The position numbers and the translations under genes were made by a program. A stretch of 64,000 bases of DNA from Isoetes taiwanensis (Eukaryota > Streptophyta > Lycopodiopsida > Isoetales > Isoetaceae), in assembly GCA_021234155.1 (NCBI GenBank), contig JAJEKV010000133.1:310001-374000 (forward strand), given 5' to 3'. Positions 1 through 12,084 of the stretch are shown here, one piece after another. Within the stretch, counting starts at the first letter, position 1; each line of letters starts with the position of its first letter. The notes under the pieces are model-generated. The model searched no databases and was not told where the DNA came from. It saw only the letters and a program-made list of their open reading frames with translations.

Positions 1-3000
1 AGGCTGCGAGTTAGGGGTTCGGCGGCCCCTTGGCTTTTCAATGGACCAAGCAGTATTTAAGAATGGGCCCTTCTAAGATAAGGGCACGGTTCTTGAGAGA
101 AGAACTCTGCTGCAGCCCATCTCTGAGATCCCTTTGATCATTTTAAAAGCATCCCTGAGGAATTTAGAGGCTGGGATGGAAGAAGAGAATAAGAAGAATC
201 TCTAACCATGTTGGAGAGTAGTTTCGTGGAAAGGCAGCAAGAGTCTGGAATGGATTGAGACCTTCTTAGAACCCACTTAAAATTGTCTAAACATCGCTGA
301 AAGGGTCTGTATGATACTGTTTGGAACATAGGAGTGAGCTGCAAGATTTGCCTTTTCAAAAGCCAAGGGCTTGGAACTGAGAGATTTTTGACAGGCCTCG
401 GTTTGCCTCGAAATTTGCAAGGCATATCCCTTGGGGGGCGAAACTACTTGGCCTAAAATCTCGTGTTGATTGGTGGAGCCTCAATGAAGCTTCAACAGCA
501 TGAAGTTGGCTGTCGGAATTGCATTCCATTGAAGCATTGAAGCTTTGCTTCGTTAGGGAATGGTGCACCTGTTATCAGCCATTTAATGTTTAATTCCACT
601 TCCTTATCTAAGATCCATCTTGTTAATTTGGAATTCTCCGGCATGGCGAAAAACATTTTTGGAATTTTTTTTAATCGATTTCATAAGATTTGGAGGGTTT
701 TGGCCGCCGGAAATATTTTCTGGTTTTCCAAAAATCGTAGCAGTCCATAATATTTTTGTTTGAAGATCGAGGTGGAGGAGACTTCCACTCCTGTAGCATA
801 CGTGTGATGGAGGATGGCTGTAGGATAATGGCATGCATGTGTTCCGTGTCTAGGTTTAGAAGCGGAGGTAGCTTTGTTATTTGTATATGCTTGCCGAGTG
901 CCTTTTAAAATTATTTCTTTGCTTGCAGATAGGAGATGCCCACGAAAGATTATAGTTGATGCATCTAAGGGGTTTGCTAGGGTCGATTGGCATGCAATCT
1001 GGAACATGTTTTAACCTGCCAGTTTCATTTGTGTTCAAGGCAGGTCTGGATAGGCTGTTCATATGCCAATAACAGAGGTATCAAAACTCTAGGGTGAAAG
1101 CGTGGATTGTCAAGTTTCGTTTTGATTTGCTTATTGTTTCTAGGTTTAGCCAAGACCAAGCTGTCAAGAAGAAGTAAGCCAATCGATTGCTCCAGGTATG
1201 CACGTTTGTGTTTGGGTTCTGACACAAAGGCATTGCTATTTACCTATGATTCTTAGTTCCGGTTTTCGCCTTCTTTCCTTTAAATTTTGTTCACAGAAAC
1301 ACGAGACCTGGCTCCAGAAATACTAATCCTACTAAGATATGAAGAGATGAAGAAACATCAGTGGTTAAATGCATATCGGTACTCAAAAGGTGTAGTTTCT
1401 CGCAATTTCTTGCTCCACTTGAGTTCACAAAGCAGTTTATATTCCCATTCATATTTCAATTGGGCAATATGCAGATTCCTAAGATCCTATTGATGATTAG
1501 ATAAGGTTAGAATCAGATGCTTTACGCATGTCTTTCTTCCATAATCTGAAAACAAAGCTATAAATTTGATCTGCATGCATAAAGAGAGGAAAAGGGATAC
1601 AAGGCAAGGCATCGAATATGTGCTAATTTTTCTATGCTGCATTAGAAATCTGTATGAGGCAGGGTTTTACTAGAAAAATTGGGTTACATTTAAGGTTCTA
1701 ACTAGGTTGCAAAGAGTTCTACAAGGGAAATTGCGTTCCGGTGATTGGTAAGGCTGAACTAGGTTCATCTATAAGTTTGCTTCAGAGTTTGAATCCTTAG
1801 CTCGGCAATGTTTATGATCTCCTTTAGCTCATTTTAGGAGTTTGATTGATTAGAAATATGTTGCCTGATTTGAAATACTGAAAATGGCTTTATGCAAAGG
1901 CCATAGTTTGCCATCAAATTTGGTTGCATGTAGGTTTATTCTCTTTGTTTCTATCTTTATTCCTAGACATAGATTTGAAGATCTGCCATAACACCTGATG
2001 TTTGGATGATACTTGGCACTTCCAGACTAGATTTGCATTTACATTTTCCTGCAGAATGGAGCTTGCCCATTTTGGACACCCGAGATGGATGCAGCATATG
2101 TATGGTTACAAAACCACCATAAACCCTTAATATCCTCTACCTAATAGTGCCTAGGATGTTGCATGGAAGCTTGATCTATAGTGACATCTGCAATTACAAA
2201 TGTTTCTGCAGTTTTCTAGAGGTTATTGCAGGAAGAAAATTAGACATCCAGTGTCTTCATCATTCCCTTTAGGGTTTTATAGCTTCTGCACATCAAATTC
2301 TATTCTGTAGTTTGAAGTTTTGTTGAATTTGGTGACAGATTCACACATCTATTTGATGCTTATGCATGTTACATCATCATGTCTATCGGCTGGGCTTTAT
2401 AATATACCCAAAATTCTAAGCAAGATTTGGTTCATTCCATTTATGGTTATGGTTTTGCAGATGAAAACAGAAGGAAGTCATAATTTCAGTCTCCTTGGCA
2501 GGTTTGTTTGTATTTGAATTAGGTTTCCTATGACTATTTCATTGTATTTTAAATATTGTAAAACATCCATGTGACATCAACAATTGGCCATAGCTAAAGC
2601 ATGAAATCTTGCAGCTATATGCTTCTAATTGGATGTCACATGAAAACATTGGAGCTTCATAGTTTAGATTGTCAAAGCTTCATATCTTATTCCAGCTGGA
2701 AAGTCAAATCGTGAAACATAGGTATCCCTTTATCTGCAGACCTTCAACATAACAATAGACTTGACAGCATGATAATATAGGCCACTAGACTTTTGTTTTC
2801 TGCGGAAACTTAGATGTGGCAATTGCTAACCCATAAGGCTTCAATTCTTGATATAGCACATCAAATGTTTTCCACATGAAAAAGCCCTTTTCTTGATTAG
2901 ACACAGTATAGAGACATCGGATAGATGCCTATTACTACATATCTGCAAGAAATTGTTATTGAATCATGTGGAGGCTCCTCTAGAGATGTTCTGCCACCCT

Positions 3001-3003
3001 TTG
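1..3003. other. No recognisable gene
   Basis: AT-rich sequence with only short, unsupported open frames on both strands. I found no conserved protein motif, exon chain, tRNA or clear transposon end. It could be intergenic DNA, intron or old transposon debris. Confidence 0.5.
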
Positions 3004-3011
3004 GGTACATG

Positions 3012-3322
3012 CAGTGATGACTTTAAGGTGTGAAACTTCGTAAAGTTGCTATATTTTACCATTTTTTAAAATCTGGATTCGATGGTTTACTAGGATGCAT
3101 ACGCTAAAACAACTTCATAAAATCGCCAAAATTTGATAATATTGCATCCCAATTATAGTAAATTCGCCAAATTAATGGACATTTTATAGTAAAAACCTCA
3201 ATTTTATGGTAAGACATCCAATTCTACTAAATTCGTTTCTATAAAAATGTTGGAAATGTAGGAAACAATCGCCACCATTTCTATAGTTTAGAAGCAGCTA
3301 GAGGATGATAAAGTCATCACTG
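3012..3322. mobile_element. hAT-type MITE with perfect 8-bp target duplication
   Basis: The 311-bp element begins CAGTGATGACTTTA and ends TAAAGTCATCACTG, a perfect 14-bp terminal inverted repeat. It is flanked on both sides by GGTACATG (3004-3011 and 3323-3330), an 8-bp target-site duplication. CAGTG ends plus 8-bp duplications are typical of hAT elements. The inside is AT-rich, with repeated phrases such as atagtaaa and aaattcgcc, and has no transposase, so it is non-autonomous. The perfect duplication suggests a fairly recent insertion. Confidence 0.85.
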
Positions 3323-3559
3323 GGTACATGCATTTCACATGCCCATTAATTTATGTTTGAGAGTCAAAGAACAGTCCGAAAGAGAAACTCCTCTACATAA
3401 AGTTTAGGCCTTACACATAAACTGGCTTGGCTAGACATTGAATAAATATGCTCTTTTATTTACTGTGATTTAGGATTAGATCTGTATTGAGATGATGTTT
3501 TGATGGAATGTACTAGAATTGGAGAGCAGCTTAGTTGAGGAGGTGCATAAAGTAAGTAA

Positions 3560-4025
3560 CTTGAAAATAGATAGTTATACACAGAAGAGAATGCAAGGTA
3601 TTGGAAGCTTAGATTTTCACGGATATAGAGCAGCTCTGGTGTGTTCCGAGATTTAATAGCTAGAACCATTAAATAAGGGAAGTAAATACATTGCTTATTG
3701 AATACAAGTAGGCCTCAGAATGAGCAACACAAATGGTTATACACAGAACAGGCTTCAAACGTGAGAAGCACAGACTTTTCACTGGATTTGGAGTAGCTCT
3801 CTGATGCATTTCCAGGTTTAATAGGTAGAATCATTCGATATAAAAGAAATAAATAAATAAATTTATTTTTGAATACAAATAGGTTTGAATGTAAACAGAG
3901 AAAATACTTACACATAGAAGAGATTGCAAGGTATTGGAAACATAGACTTTCACTGGATTTGGAGCAGCTCTGGCATCTTCCCAGGTTTAGTAGATAGAAC
4001 ATTCAATAAGGGAAGTGAAAAAATT
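3560..4025. repeat. Degenerate tandem repeat, about three units of ~165 bp
   Basis: Three diverged copies follow each other. The shared phrases are gcaaggtattggaa, a stretch like ttcactggatttggagcagctctgg, and a closing attcaataagggaagt. They are seen at about 3590-3680, 3755-3850 and 3920-4020. The short minus-strand frames across them look incidental. No known family is recognised. Confidence 0.6.
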
Positions 4026-7000
4026 TCCTAATGAAGATAGATATATTTTAATGTGAACAGATACGAGATAAGCTAGATAGGTTTTAAGGGATGCACATAT
4101 TGCTTGAATTCCATATGCTTATATGTATGACGATATGTAAGCATTTAGAGCAAAAAACACAGGCAGCCATGGCAACAAGATGAAGTCCCTAAAGAACTTG
4201 CACCACAGGGCTTGCATACCCATATCGTACAAAATCAACACCATATAGTATTTTGGTTCAAATCTTATAGTATTTTGCAAATCTTGTTATATAGTATAGC
4301 AAATTTTGTACTTGCATACCCCACAAACGAGGAACTTTACGTACGGTGTAGATTAAGGAATAAGGGGTGAATATGCCTATCCAACAGCTCTCGTTGCCCG
4401 GAGTCACCCCCCGTGTGAATATGCACCCAAACCAAAGGGGGTCTAAGGGGGATTTTAATTTGAATGCGTCGGACCTAATGGTTGTGTTAATTAAATGTTA
4501 ATGGTAGTTATGTGTTGGTTGTTATACTAAAAAAAAAATTTGGGCCCTTCGGGCCCTAAAAAAAGCAAACATATGTAAAAACATGTAGCAATATGTAATA
4601 TCTAATATGCAATATCTAATATGTGCCGTGGTTGATGCCAGAACATGGATAACAAACCTATTCACAGTGTCATATATATAACAACAACGTTTTAAGATAT
4701 ACATCAATAAATGTCATATAACAACAATGTTTTAAGATAAATGAAATGCCTTCTGGAACAATGGATATGAAGAGTAACTGCAATATCTAAAATATTTGTG
4801 CATGCAATCCAATCCATGTGCACAAAATCCCTGAATGGAGTGCCGAGTTATAGCCATTTTCCTTTTTGAACGCCATGCTTCAAGCCTTTGCATATGTTTA
4901 AAATTCTGGCTTTCTAGCTGCAAATATTTGCAAGAGCTAATAATTCTATAAGCAGAATTGAAATACTGCCACGATTGTCACTGTAGAAGGTACCCATTAA
5001 AGAGAGAAACAAGAATTGCTTATTAAATAAGGAGCTCTTGTGAACAAGTTTTTCGACTTCCCTTCATCAAACCGGAACAAAGACTAGAAGCCGTGAAACA
5101 TGGCTGTTTGATCTTCAAAGATCCGCAAATCGCCAAGTTGTATGCCCGGATAAGTTCTTGCAATGTCATTGTCCTCTAGTTCAAGTCTTTCTTCTTCCAA
5201 AAATACAATACAAAATGTAGAAACAAACGCAGACCCTTGGTATTTAATCCCGTAGTAATGTGTGAGGCGTGATTAATATAAGAGAGCCTAGGACATGTAG
5301 ATAAGAATCAATAGCCCATAATACATAATGTCGGTGCCCATATAGACAATCAATTATTTGCACTTACCGATTTCGTGTATTTGCAATGCCTCTCTCTTGT
5401 TTTTAAACGGATATTCCGGAGAGTCTCCACGGTTGATTGATTGCTAGTACAATGGATGTAAAGAAGTAACACTGCAACAGCCCTATCATGAGTAGACAAA
5501 TTAGAATACACTGGATACATAAAAGGTGCCATATTTATGAAGTTTTCAAGAACAAACCAACAGTATGCATTTGCTAAAGAAATACCGGAGGAATTTCAAC
5601 AAAACGATATACGTTTTCAGCTTTGAGGAGTGTTCAGATTCAAAATTGCCATTGAATAGATAATGGAAGATGCCCAAGATAATCAACAACAAAGCTATGG
5701 TTTTTTTCTATCCATGCCTTCAATCTAGCAAATTATCTTACATATTCCTAGGAAAAATCCCCGCTGCGCACGACCTATGTTTGAGGTGTGTTAAAATAGA
5801 ATGAAGAATGTTGCAGTCTTTTCAAAAGGACAACAGTTTTGTATAGTCGCCTTGATATTCGGTGGTTTCGAGCTCCGCCTTGAGATAATGAAGCTATGGC
5901 GGCATCTGGAATACAATGAAACAATTCAACTCTTATAGATGTTAAGAAGATCCGCTCCACCACAAAAGGATCGACATGCATCATTCCAAAGAGCCTAAGC
6001 AGTTGTTTTGTAAAGAAAGATTTAGAGCAAGGGTAAGGGCGCTTGGAGCGGTCGTGGAGCGGGCGGGGCGCGGAGCCGAGCTCGGCTCCTTCAAGAAGGA
6101 AAAACAAGAACAAAAAGCAAAAGCCGAACTTTGCCGAATGTGCTCGCATATTGGAGCCGAGCTCGATCTTGGCCGACTTGTTTTACGCTCCAAAATGCGT
6201 TAAAACCCGACTCGGTCGGGATGTTTTCTCACATTATTTTGCACCAAAGCGGCTCTGATCCTCGATGCCAAGCAACCGGTACTGTGTAAAGCGGCCCAAC
6301 ACAAGGAAAGAGATGCGACTATTGAACCCATAAACAATAAACGGAAGCTTACCACGTAGCAATGGCTATGAATGATATCCGGCTTCAAAAACTCAAAGCT
6401 TCATGAGCTCAATCGGCGACTCAAGGTCCAAGCCATTTTGTTTGCGCTTATATGCCACAAAGCGAACCACTATATTAGCACCTTTGAACTACATTATTTT
6501 GCTGGAGACCGGTCGATGTGCATCTTCTGTTATCACAAGTAGGGCCCCTGACCAATGTAGGGAAGATAGAAAATGAAAGCAAGAGTTTAACTTTAGCTTT
6601 GCCGACGAGATTACTCTCGTCCATCCACTCCAACTACACCACCCACAGATGTAGATAGTATGCATGACAGAAGCTCTGATGTCCCAAGCCATCGAAGAAT
6701 TAGATCTTCCATGGAAGAATTAGATCGAGGAAGAATTAGATACTGTTTACTCTTCATCTTCACTGCCCTGAAACCCTAAACCCATCAGAACCCTAAAGTC
6801 GAAACACTAAAGCACATCCACGAGGCTTGCATGTTCAACCCCTAAAATAAAAAGAGGGCTTTTGTTGTGAGCCCTTGGATGTTGGACCATTGGAAAAAAA
6901 AAAAGCTAAATCAACGACTAAGAAATGGTGCACTCTAGATGTACGCATTAGTACATCCATTCGAATACGCCATGAAATCTTAGGAAAACCTTTGTGAAAA

Positions 7001-8275
7001 GCGTACAAAACCACAAAAAAAAACCCCTGTTATTATGCTACATATTAGAAGCTGAGTAGAATTAAAGACCTCTGCTTTTGGTCCGCTAGCAAATATTCCA
7101 TCTTCCACAAATGGTGAATGCTTCATTTGAACATGGAGAGGTTCCATTTTCACTAAATAGTAATATTAATTCATGTTTCTGCAAAAAGACAGCCTTGCTA
7201 GATTGGGGATTACATAATTGAGGTTATCTTTGAATGATAGTCTCTCAATCCCCCAGGCAACCTATTTGTAAGGCCCTTCTATCGATGATTTGTCTCAGAA
7301 CCTTTTTTTTCCTTGATTGTTTGAGTGCCTTTGAGTGTAATAGATCAGGCTTTGTAAATTTGCATATGGAGATGACAACAAAAAAGAGCAGTCTCTTTAT
7401 GTTTAACATATTTTGTTCCTGTATATTCAACAAGTGCTAGCCGAAAAGGTTACTAAGATATTGTGTTCCTGTATATGAATATACAGGTGCTAATCGAGAA
7501 CGTTACTGACTTCTAATCAGCATCATGTTATGGTTTGAGCTTTGATTATTGAAATTATTGAATTACTTGAAAGTTATTGCATTGAATACTTATGTGTCAT
7601 TGGATTTTCATTTTATCTAACTCAATCACCTTTTCTTTTTTGTTGGCAAGCTATTTATTTTTTTTTATATATAAGAGAAAGAAAGTACAATTACCCCTTA
7701 ATGGGTAGGTAAAGAAATACCCTACGTCCATCGACATCGACGATGACCATTCTTTGACTCCTTATTTTTTTTATATCTCTTCACCCATAGTAGTCGAGAA
7801 GGTAGTTATCCAAAAGTGATTGAGCTTGCTGTTGATATTCATCATATGAGTAGAAGGGTATAAAAAAGATCCAATCCATTTTTGTCGTAACTCATGTTCG
7901 TGGGGATTCTATATTGAAATCATTTGACAACGAAAGCTCCTTTATAGCACTCATGTATGTAGAATATGCAAGATAAAACTTAGAATTGCAAGGATAAAAA
8001 GGAGCAACATCCTACTACTTTTCAAATAAGAATGTGCTTACCATTTAAGGATGCTACCCTAAAGCATTCATTACAAACCACTTCAAATACAATAATCCAT
8101 GATGTGTCCCACATTCCATCCAACCTACAATGCAATTTTTAAACTTTGGGCAATGAGACATGCTAATAAACACATAGTTTTAATATATGTTAATTTGTTG
8201 GCTCACGTTAATATGCCATCGAAATAGTGGCAAATCACACATTATTTAGCTTTGCGTCCTTATATTTGTAGTTAT
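4026..8275. other. No recognisable gene; contains an 18-bp palindrome
   Basis: About 4.2 kb with no supported coding sequence. A GC-rich patch at 5980-6260 contains a perfect 18-bp palindrome at 6072-6089 (arms GGAGCCGAG/CTCGGCTCC), with a related phrase repeated near 6153. Several short frames cover this patch on both strands, as expected from its base composition and symmetry. A poly-T/poly-A-rich stretch lies at 7650-7770. Confidence 0.45.
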
Positions 8276-8476
8276 GCTCATTGAACTTCCTTTCAATAAG
8301 CATGCTAGGTGCATGAGTTTGATCGGTGGAGAATCTATATTCCAGTTCATTTCTCAGCTTCTGCAGAGCTCTTGATTTCAAATTGAATTGATGAATATGC
8401 TCATTGAACTTCGTTTCAATCAGCATGCTAGGTGCATGAGTTTGGTAAGTGGAGAATATATATTTCCAGTTCATTG
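8276..8476. repeat. Two-copy direct repeat, ~123-bp period
   Basis: A ~77-bp phrase containing gctcattgaactt, agcatgctaggtgcatgag and tggagaat occurs at 8276-8353 and again at 8399-8476 with scattered substitutions. Because the period is a multiple of three, the minus-strand frame over it repeats THAPSMLIE twice. There is no independent evidence that it is translated. Confidence 0.65.
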
Positions 8477-8501
8477 AGTAAATTCGTCTCGCCAGGCTCA
8501 A

Positions 8502-9780
8502 AACATTTGATGAAATTTCAATGCTTTAATTTGTTTCTCACTTTGATACATAATGGCCAAAGAAATTGGTCTCTACCTGATGGATAAAAAGTACACAACA
8601 TTCTAGACCAACATGTTTGACATACACAACTTCTTATGATTCGTGGTGTTGGACATCTACATTTTGCAATCCTACCCTTCAATATAGAAGATTCTTCCTA
8701 AGCCTTGCAATGCCAATAGTTGCAGCGGAAATGCCTAAATTGTTGTATATGTGGCGAGAATGCAAAATTTGTGCTCCATTGTTGTTCCTACGATCTTCAA
8801 ATACAAATTTTCACGCCCTAAATCTTCTTTTTTCAGTATTAAACAACCACCTTTCAAATTATTACTAGGCCCTATCTTATATTATAATGTTTTAGTTCAA
8901 GTAATGGACCACGCCCTAGATCTGAAGGTCAAGATTTGATTAGAAAATTGAACGGTCGAGATAGCCCTTTTATTTTCATTCTAGCGATTTAGGGCTTCCT
9001 CAGCTATGGCGATGGAGGCAAAGCTCGGCATCACTCGAGCCTAATCTAAAGGCCGAGATGCTTGGGTTTTGTTTCCGTTGCAATTTTCTCTCTTCCTCTG
9101 TTCTCAGCTTCACCTTCTTCCTTGCATTGAGTCCAGCTGATCCATCACCAACTGAATCTACATGTATCATTCCCATAGTACGCCACAATAGAAGGTGGAG
9201 CAGATAAAAAATTGGCTATAGCTATGGAATCATGGAAAAATAACGAGAAGGGATAAACATTGGTTTTATCCCAATGTTTACCGTGGCAAATCGACTGCGT
9301 AAATTGACTGTCTATGGATTTGGATGCTTCATCGCAGGACTGCTTCATCGCAGGACTGCAGCAATCTGTATTGGTCGTGGGAGCTCTTCTTCAAACGGCT
9401 CCCTTTGCATGAAGAAGATAGCTTGAGTACTAGAATGATGATCTTCAGTTAACCCCAGTTCCAGATTTGGACTTCTGAAACTTTCCCAGAGCAGAAGACT
9501 TTAAAATTCCTTTGCTCTTCTGAGATTTCCAAAGACAGTTTCAAAATTCCTTTGTGCACTTTGAAGCTTGCACAAAGTTTTTTATGACGTGAATGATTAT
9601 GGATGAAGCAGATGATTACATTACTCTGAGAAGAAGACATGTGCATGCATCTACAAACAGACATAAAATCTGGAGGTCTTGCTAATCTGGCTTTATTGTT
9701 GACGAGACAGGTAGTTTTTGTAAGTTGCATTTTTGCTTATGAATTATATGCATTCCGCCCACTCTACATGCATATTTTCT
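8502..9780. other. No recognisable gene
   Basis: Only short frames without motifs. A near-tandem duplication of ctgcttcatcgcagga lies around 9325-9360. Nothing else is supported. Confidence 0.4.
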
Positions 9781-9789
9781 TTGATGTTT

Positions 9790-9843
9790 GCTTAGAGAAG
9801 GGCCAGTTAATTAAGTTTGGTGCAGAAGAATGCCTTTGCCATT
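9790..9843 (+). repeat. Dispersed repeat A, copy 1 (partner at 25451)
   Basis: This ~55-bp stretch (gcttagagaagg, then ccagttaattaag, then ggtgcagaagaatgcct) recurs at 25451-25511 with few differences, followed in both places by a phrase containing ttgatgtttgc or close to it. It is a shared piece of a dispersed family. Both copies sit within about 2 kb of the CACGC palindrome sets. Confidence 0.65.
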
Positions 9844-9892
9844 GCCTATCCAGGTTGAAAGAGTCCTGTTGCAACAAGGTTGCAAATTAAAT

Positions 9893-9912
9893 GGGAGTGT
9901 TGCAGCACTCCC
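9893..9912. repeat. Short palindrome GGGAGTG/CACTCCC
   Basis: Seven-base arms surround a 6-base centre. Just upstream lies another small inverted repeat, TGTTG/CAACA (about 9867-9876). They open a stretch unusually rich in small palindromes that continues to 10600. Confidence 0.6.
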
Positions 9913-9995
9913 GCTTCAAAGATTCCTTTAAAAAAATACTTCTCTTTCAAAATTGGGCTTTTTTGGTAGAAGTTTGAAATTTCAGGAGGATCAGT

Positions 9996-10050
9996 AACCA
10001 TCATTCATTTAAATTGGGTTTATGTCTGTTCCAAAAGCACGCCACTTTTG
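9996..10050 (+). repeat. Direct repeat B, left copy (partner at 13840)
   Basis: This stretch (aaccatcat, then taaattggg, then ttatgtc, then cacgcca) is matched in the same orientation at 13840-13895, at about three bases in four by eye. The two copies bracket the methyltransferase pseudogene. They may be the remains of terminal direct repeats of one element or simply two copies of a dispersed repeat. Confidence 0.5.
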
Positions 10051-10534
10051 CAAACCCCTTATTCAATATAATGCTGTGGTGCTTGACATGTTATTATACA
10101 AAAGTACAATGTTTGAGCCATAATTAATAGGTGTTTTTATTATTATTTAAAATACAAGGAAGAAATTGATGTTTGATTAGCATTTACAGACACTAGCACA
10201 TTCATACACGCAATATAATAATGGCAATTATTATTGCTTTGTATTAAAATACATTGTCATATTACTTTTAAAAAAATCTCACTTAAAACCCTTGTGAGCT
10301 GTGTCAAATTGAAATTATCATACAAAAACTAGAAAATTAAAGCCCAATAATACATTATTGAGACATTTGCTTTTCAGATAAAATATAATATATTAGTCTT
10401 TTTTCCTTAAAGCATCAAACATGCTTGACTAAATTTATCAACATATATTCCATTGAAGAGAAATATAGGAGTGCTTTTTCTCATGTACTAAGCACATGAT
10501 TTTGCAGTTATGAGGCAGATATGGACCAGCAATA

Positions 10535-10600
10535 CACGCCAAGCGTGATTTGGGAAGGACCGTTCAACAAAGTATGGAGCACATTATCACGCCAAGCGTG
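10535..10600. repeat. Paired palindromes CACGCCAAGCGTG
   Basis: Two identical 13-bp words, CACGCCAAGCGTG, at 10535-10547 and 10588-10600. The arms CACGC/GCGTG flank a 3-base centre. The same arms recur four times at 23.7-24.3 kb. Confidence 0.8.
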
Positions 10601-11377
10601 AATTAGCCTGCCTTCATGATCTTTGAGCAATCTAGCAGAAAAAAGAGATATAGACAATGGCAATGCTAAAAACCAAATAAATGCAAACTTAAAACCAGAA
10701 CATGGACCTACTATAAAGCATTCGAGAGATGTTTCACCATGGATTGAGCTAGTTGCCACAGTAAAGACTAGTCTCTGCTTTTATTCCAGGAAAAAAATAG
10801 CACAAAAAAAGACCATCATACCTCTTCAACATCAACATAGCATAAAGCTCTGTCCCGAAAGATCGTATTTATAAGGGTTTAATCATCGGCCATTCAGATG
10901 CTAAGCAGAACAGAGAGAAAAAAAAAAAAGATTGACGCACCTCCAAGATTAAAAGCAGCATGGCAGTGGAGCAAAGGCAGCTTTGAATCAACTTCCAACT
11001 CTGAGGTCGAATTTACTGCAAATTTCTATGCTCTCTTGTTTCTGTGCTTGTTGACCAAATTGAAACATTCTCTAAAAAAACACGGGAACCTAAATAATTC
11101 TGCTCGGCTTCCTAGGATCACTGCTCGATTTACAGAATTGAACAACATGTCAGCAATAGTGCCATTGAAATCAAGAACCAAATTTAAATACCAAGGCGCT
11201 CTGCAATTGAAACCCACATGATGATTTCAGCATTTCGGCGCTCTGGCACTAAGTTTTTTCCCTTTAGTGCAAGGGAAAATCATTTTGGCCTTTTGGCAGC
11301 CATTTCATACTCTGGGGTTTCCGATTTGCCTGATTTCCAAAGTCCCCACAGAATTAAGCACCTCAAATCCCGCTTGA
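10601..11377. other. No recognisable gene
   Basis: Open frames on both strands overlap each other here and none carries a recognisable motif. Adenine-rich tracts occur at 10915-10930. Confidence 0.4.
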
Positions 11378-11821
11378 TTGCCCTGTTCTTCTAGCTCAAT
11401 CTCATCTAACGATCCATTTCATGGAATCCATAGACGACCCGAGGTCTCTTTTTGTTCGAGATTTGGGATAAGTGGAGTCATCACCGGAGCAAAGGCCATC
11501 ACTGGAGTTGGAGGCGCCGTCGTCACCGGAAGAAGAGTTGGAGGCATCGTTGTCCATCCGGGAGAAGAGAAGAGGCGGTGGAGTGAAAAATATCCGGGAG
11601 AAGAGAAGAGGCGGTGGAGTGAAAAATATCCGGAGGCAGTGGAGAAGAAGCGGAAAAATATCTGGGCGCAGAAGAAGAAAGTGGGAAAAAAAAAAACGTC
11701 TTGGGGAGAGATCGGGAGGGAGGGAAAAATTTTTGAATTGTTTTTAGGCGGGAGGCATTTCCACGGACGGGAAAGGCCACATGGGAAAAAAGGACGCTCT
11801 TTAAAATTGCCAATTTCCTGA
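11378..11821 (+). other. GC-richer open frame with a 36-bp tandem duplication; coding status unclear
   Basis: A 147-codon plus-strand frame lies here with an overlapping 91-codon frame and a minus-strand frame. A perfect 36-bp tandem duplication occupies 11556-11591 and 11592-11627. It keeps the frame and repeats a basic, glycine-rich peptide (REKRRGGG in one frame). Low-complexity basic composition and open frames on all sides argue that the frames follow from purine-rich repeats rather than a gene. A diverged 5' UTR or first exon of a plant gene is also possible. No function can be assigned. Confidence 0.3.
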
Positions 11822-12084
11822 CATAAACCGAAAGTAAATGAATGATGGTTCAGTTTTTTTTTGCCTATTTTTGGGGTCCTTTTTCGGACACGACCTTATT
11901 TTTGTGAAATGAAGCACGTGAAAATGGCAAAATTCAGACATGAGTATGCAATTTTATAAAGTAAGATGTCGAAAAAATACAAATACAGTATAAATAATAA
12001 TAATAAAAATTTCTTTACAGTTTTTGTGTTACATCAAAATTGGCAATAGCTCAATGTCAATCAATAAATATAGCATAAGACAAG

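Noticed and set aside
5775-6388. Cluster of frames on both strands as coding
   Set aside because: They arise in a GC-rich, palindromic patch and have no conserved motif; mutual overlap indicates compositional openness.
10623-11221. Frames of 83-107 codons as genes
   Set aside because: No motif, overlapping on both strands, low complexity at the start.
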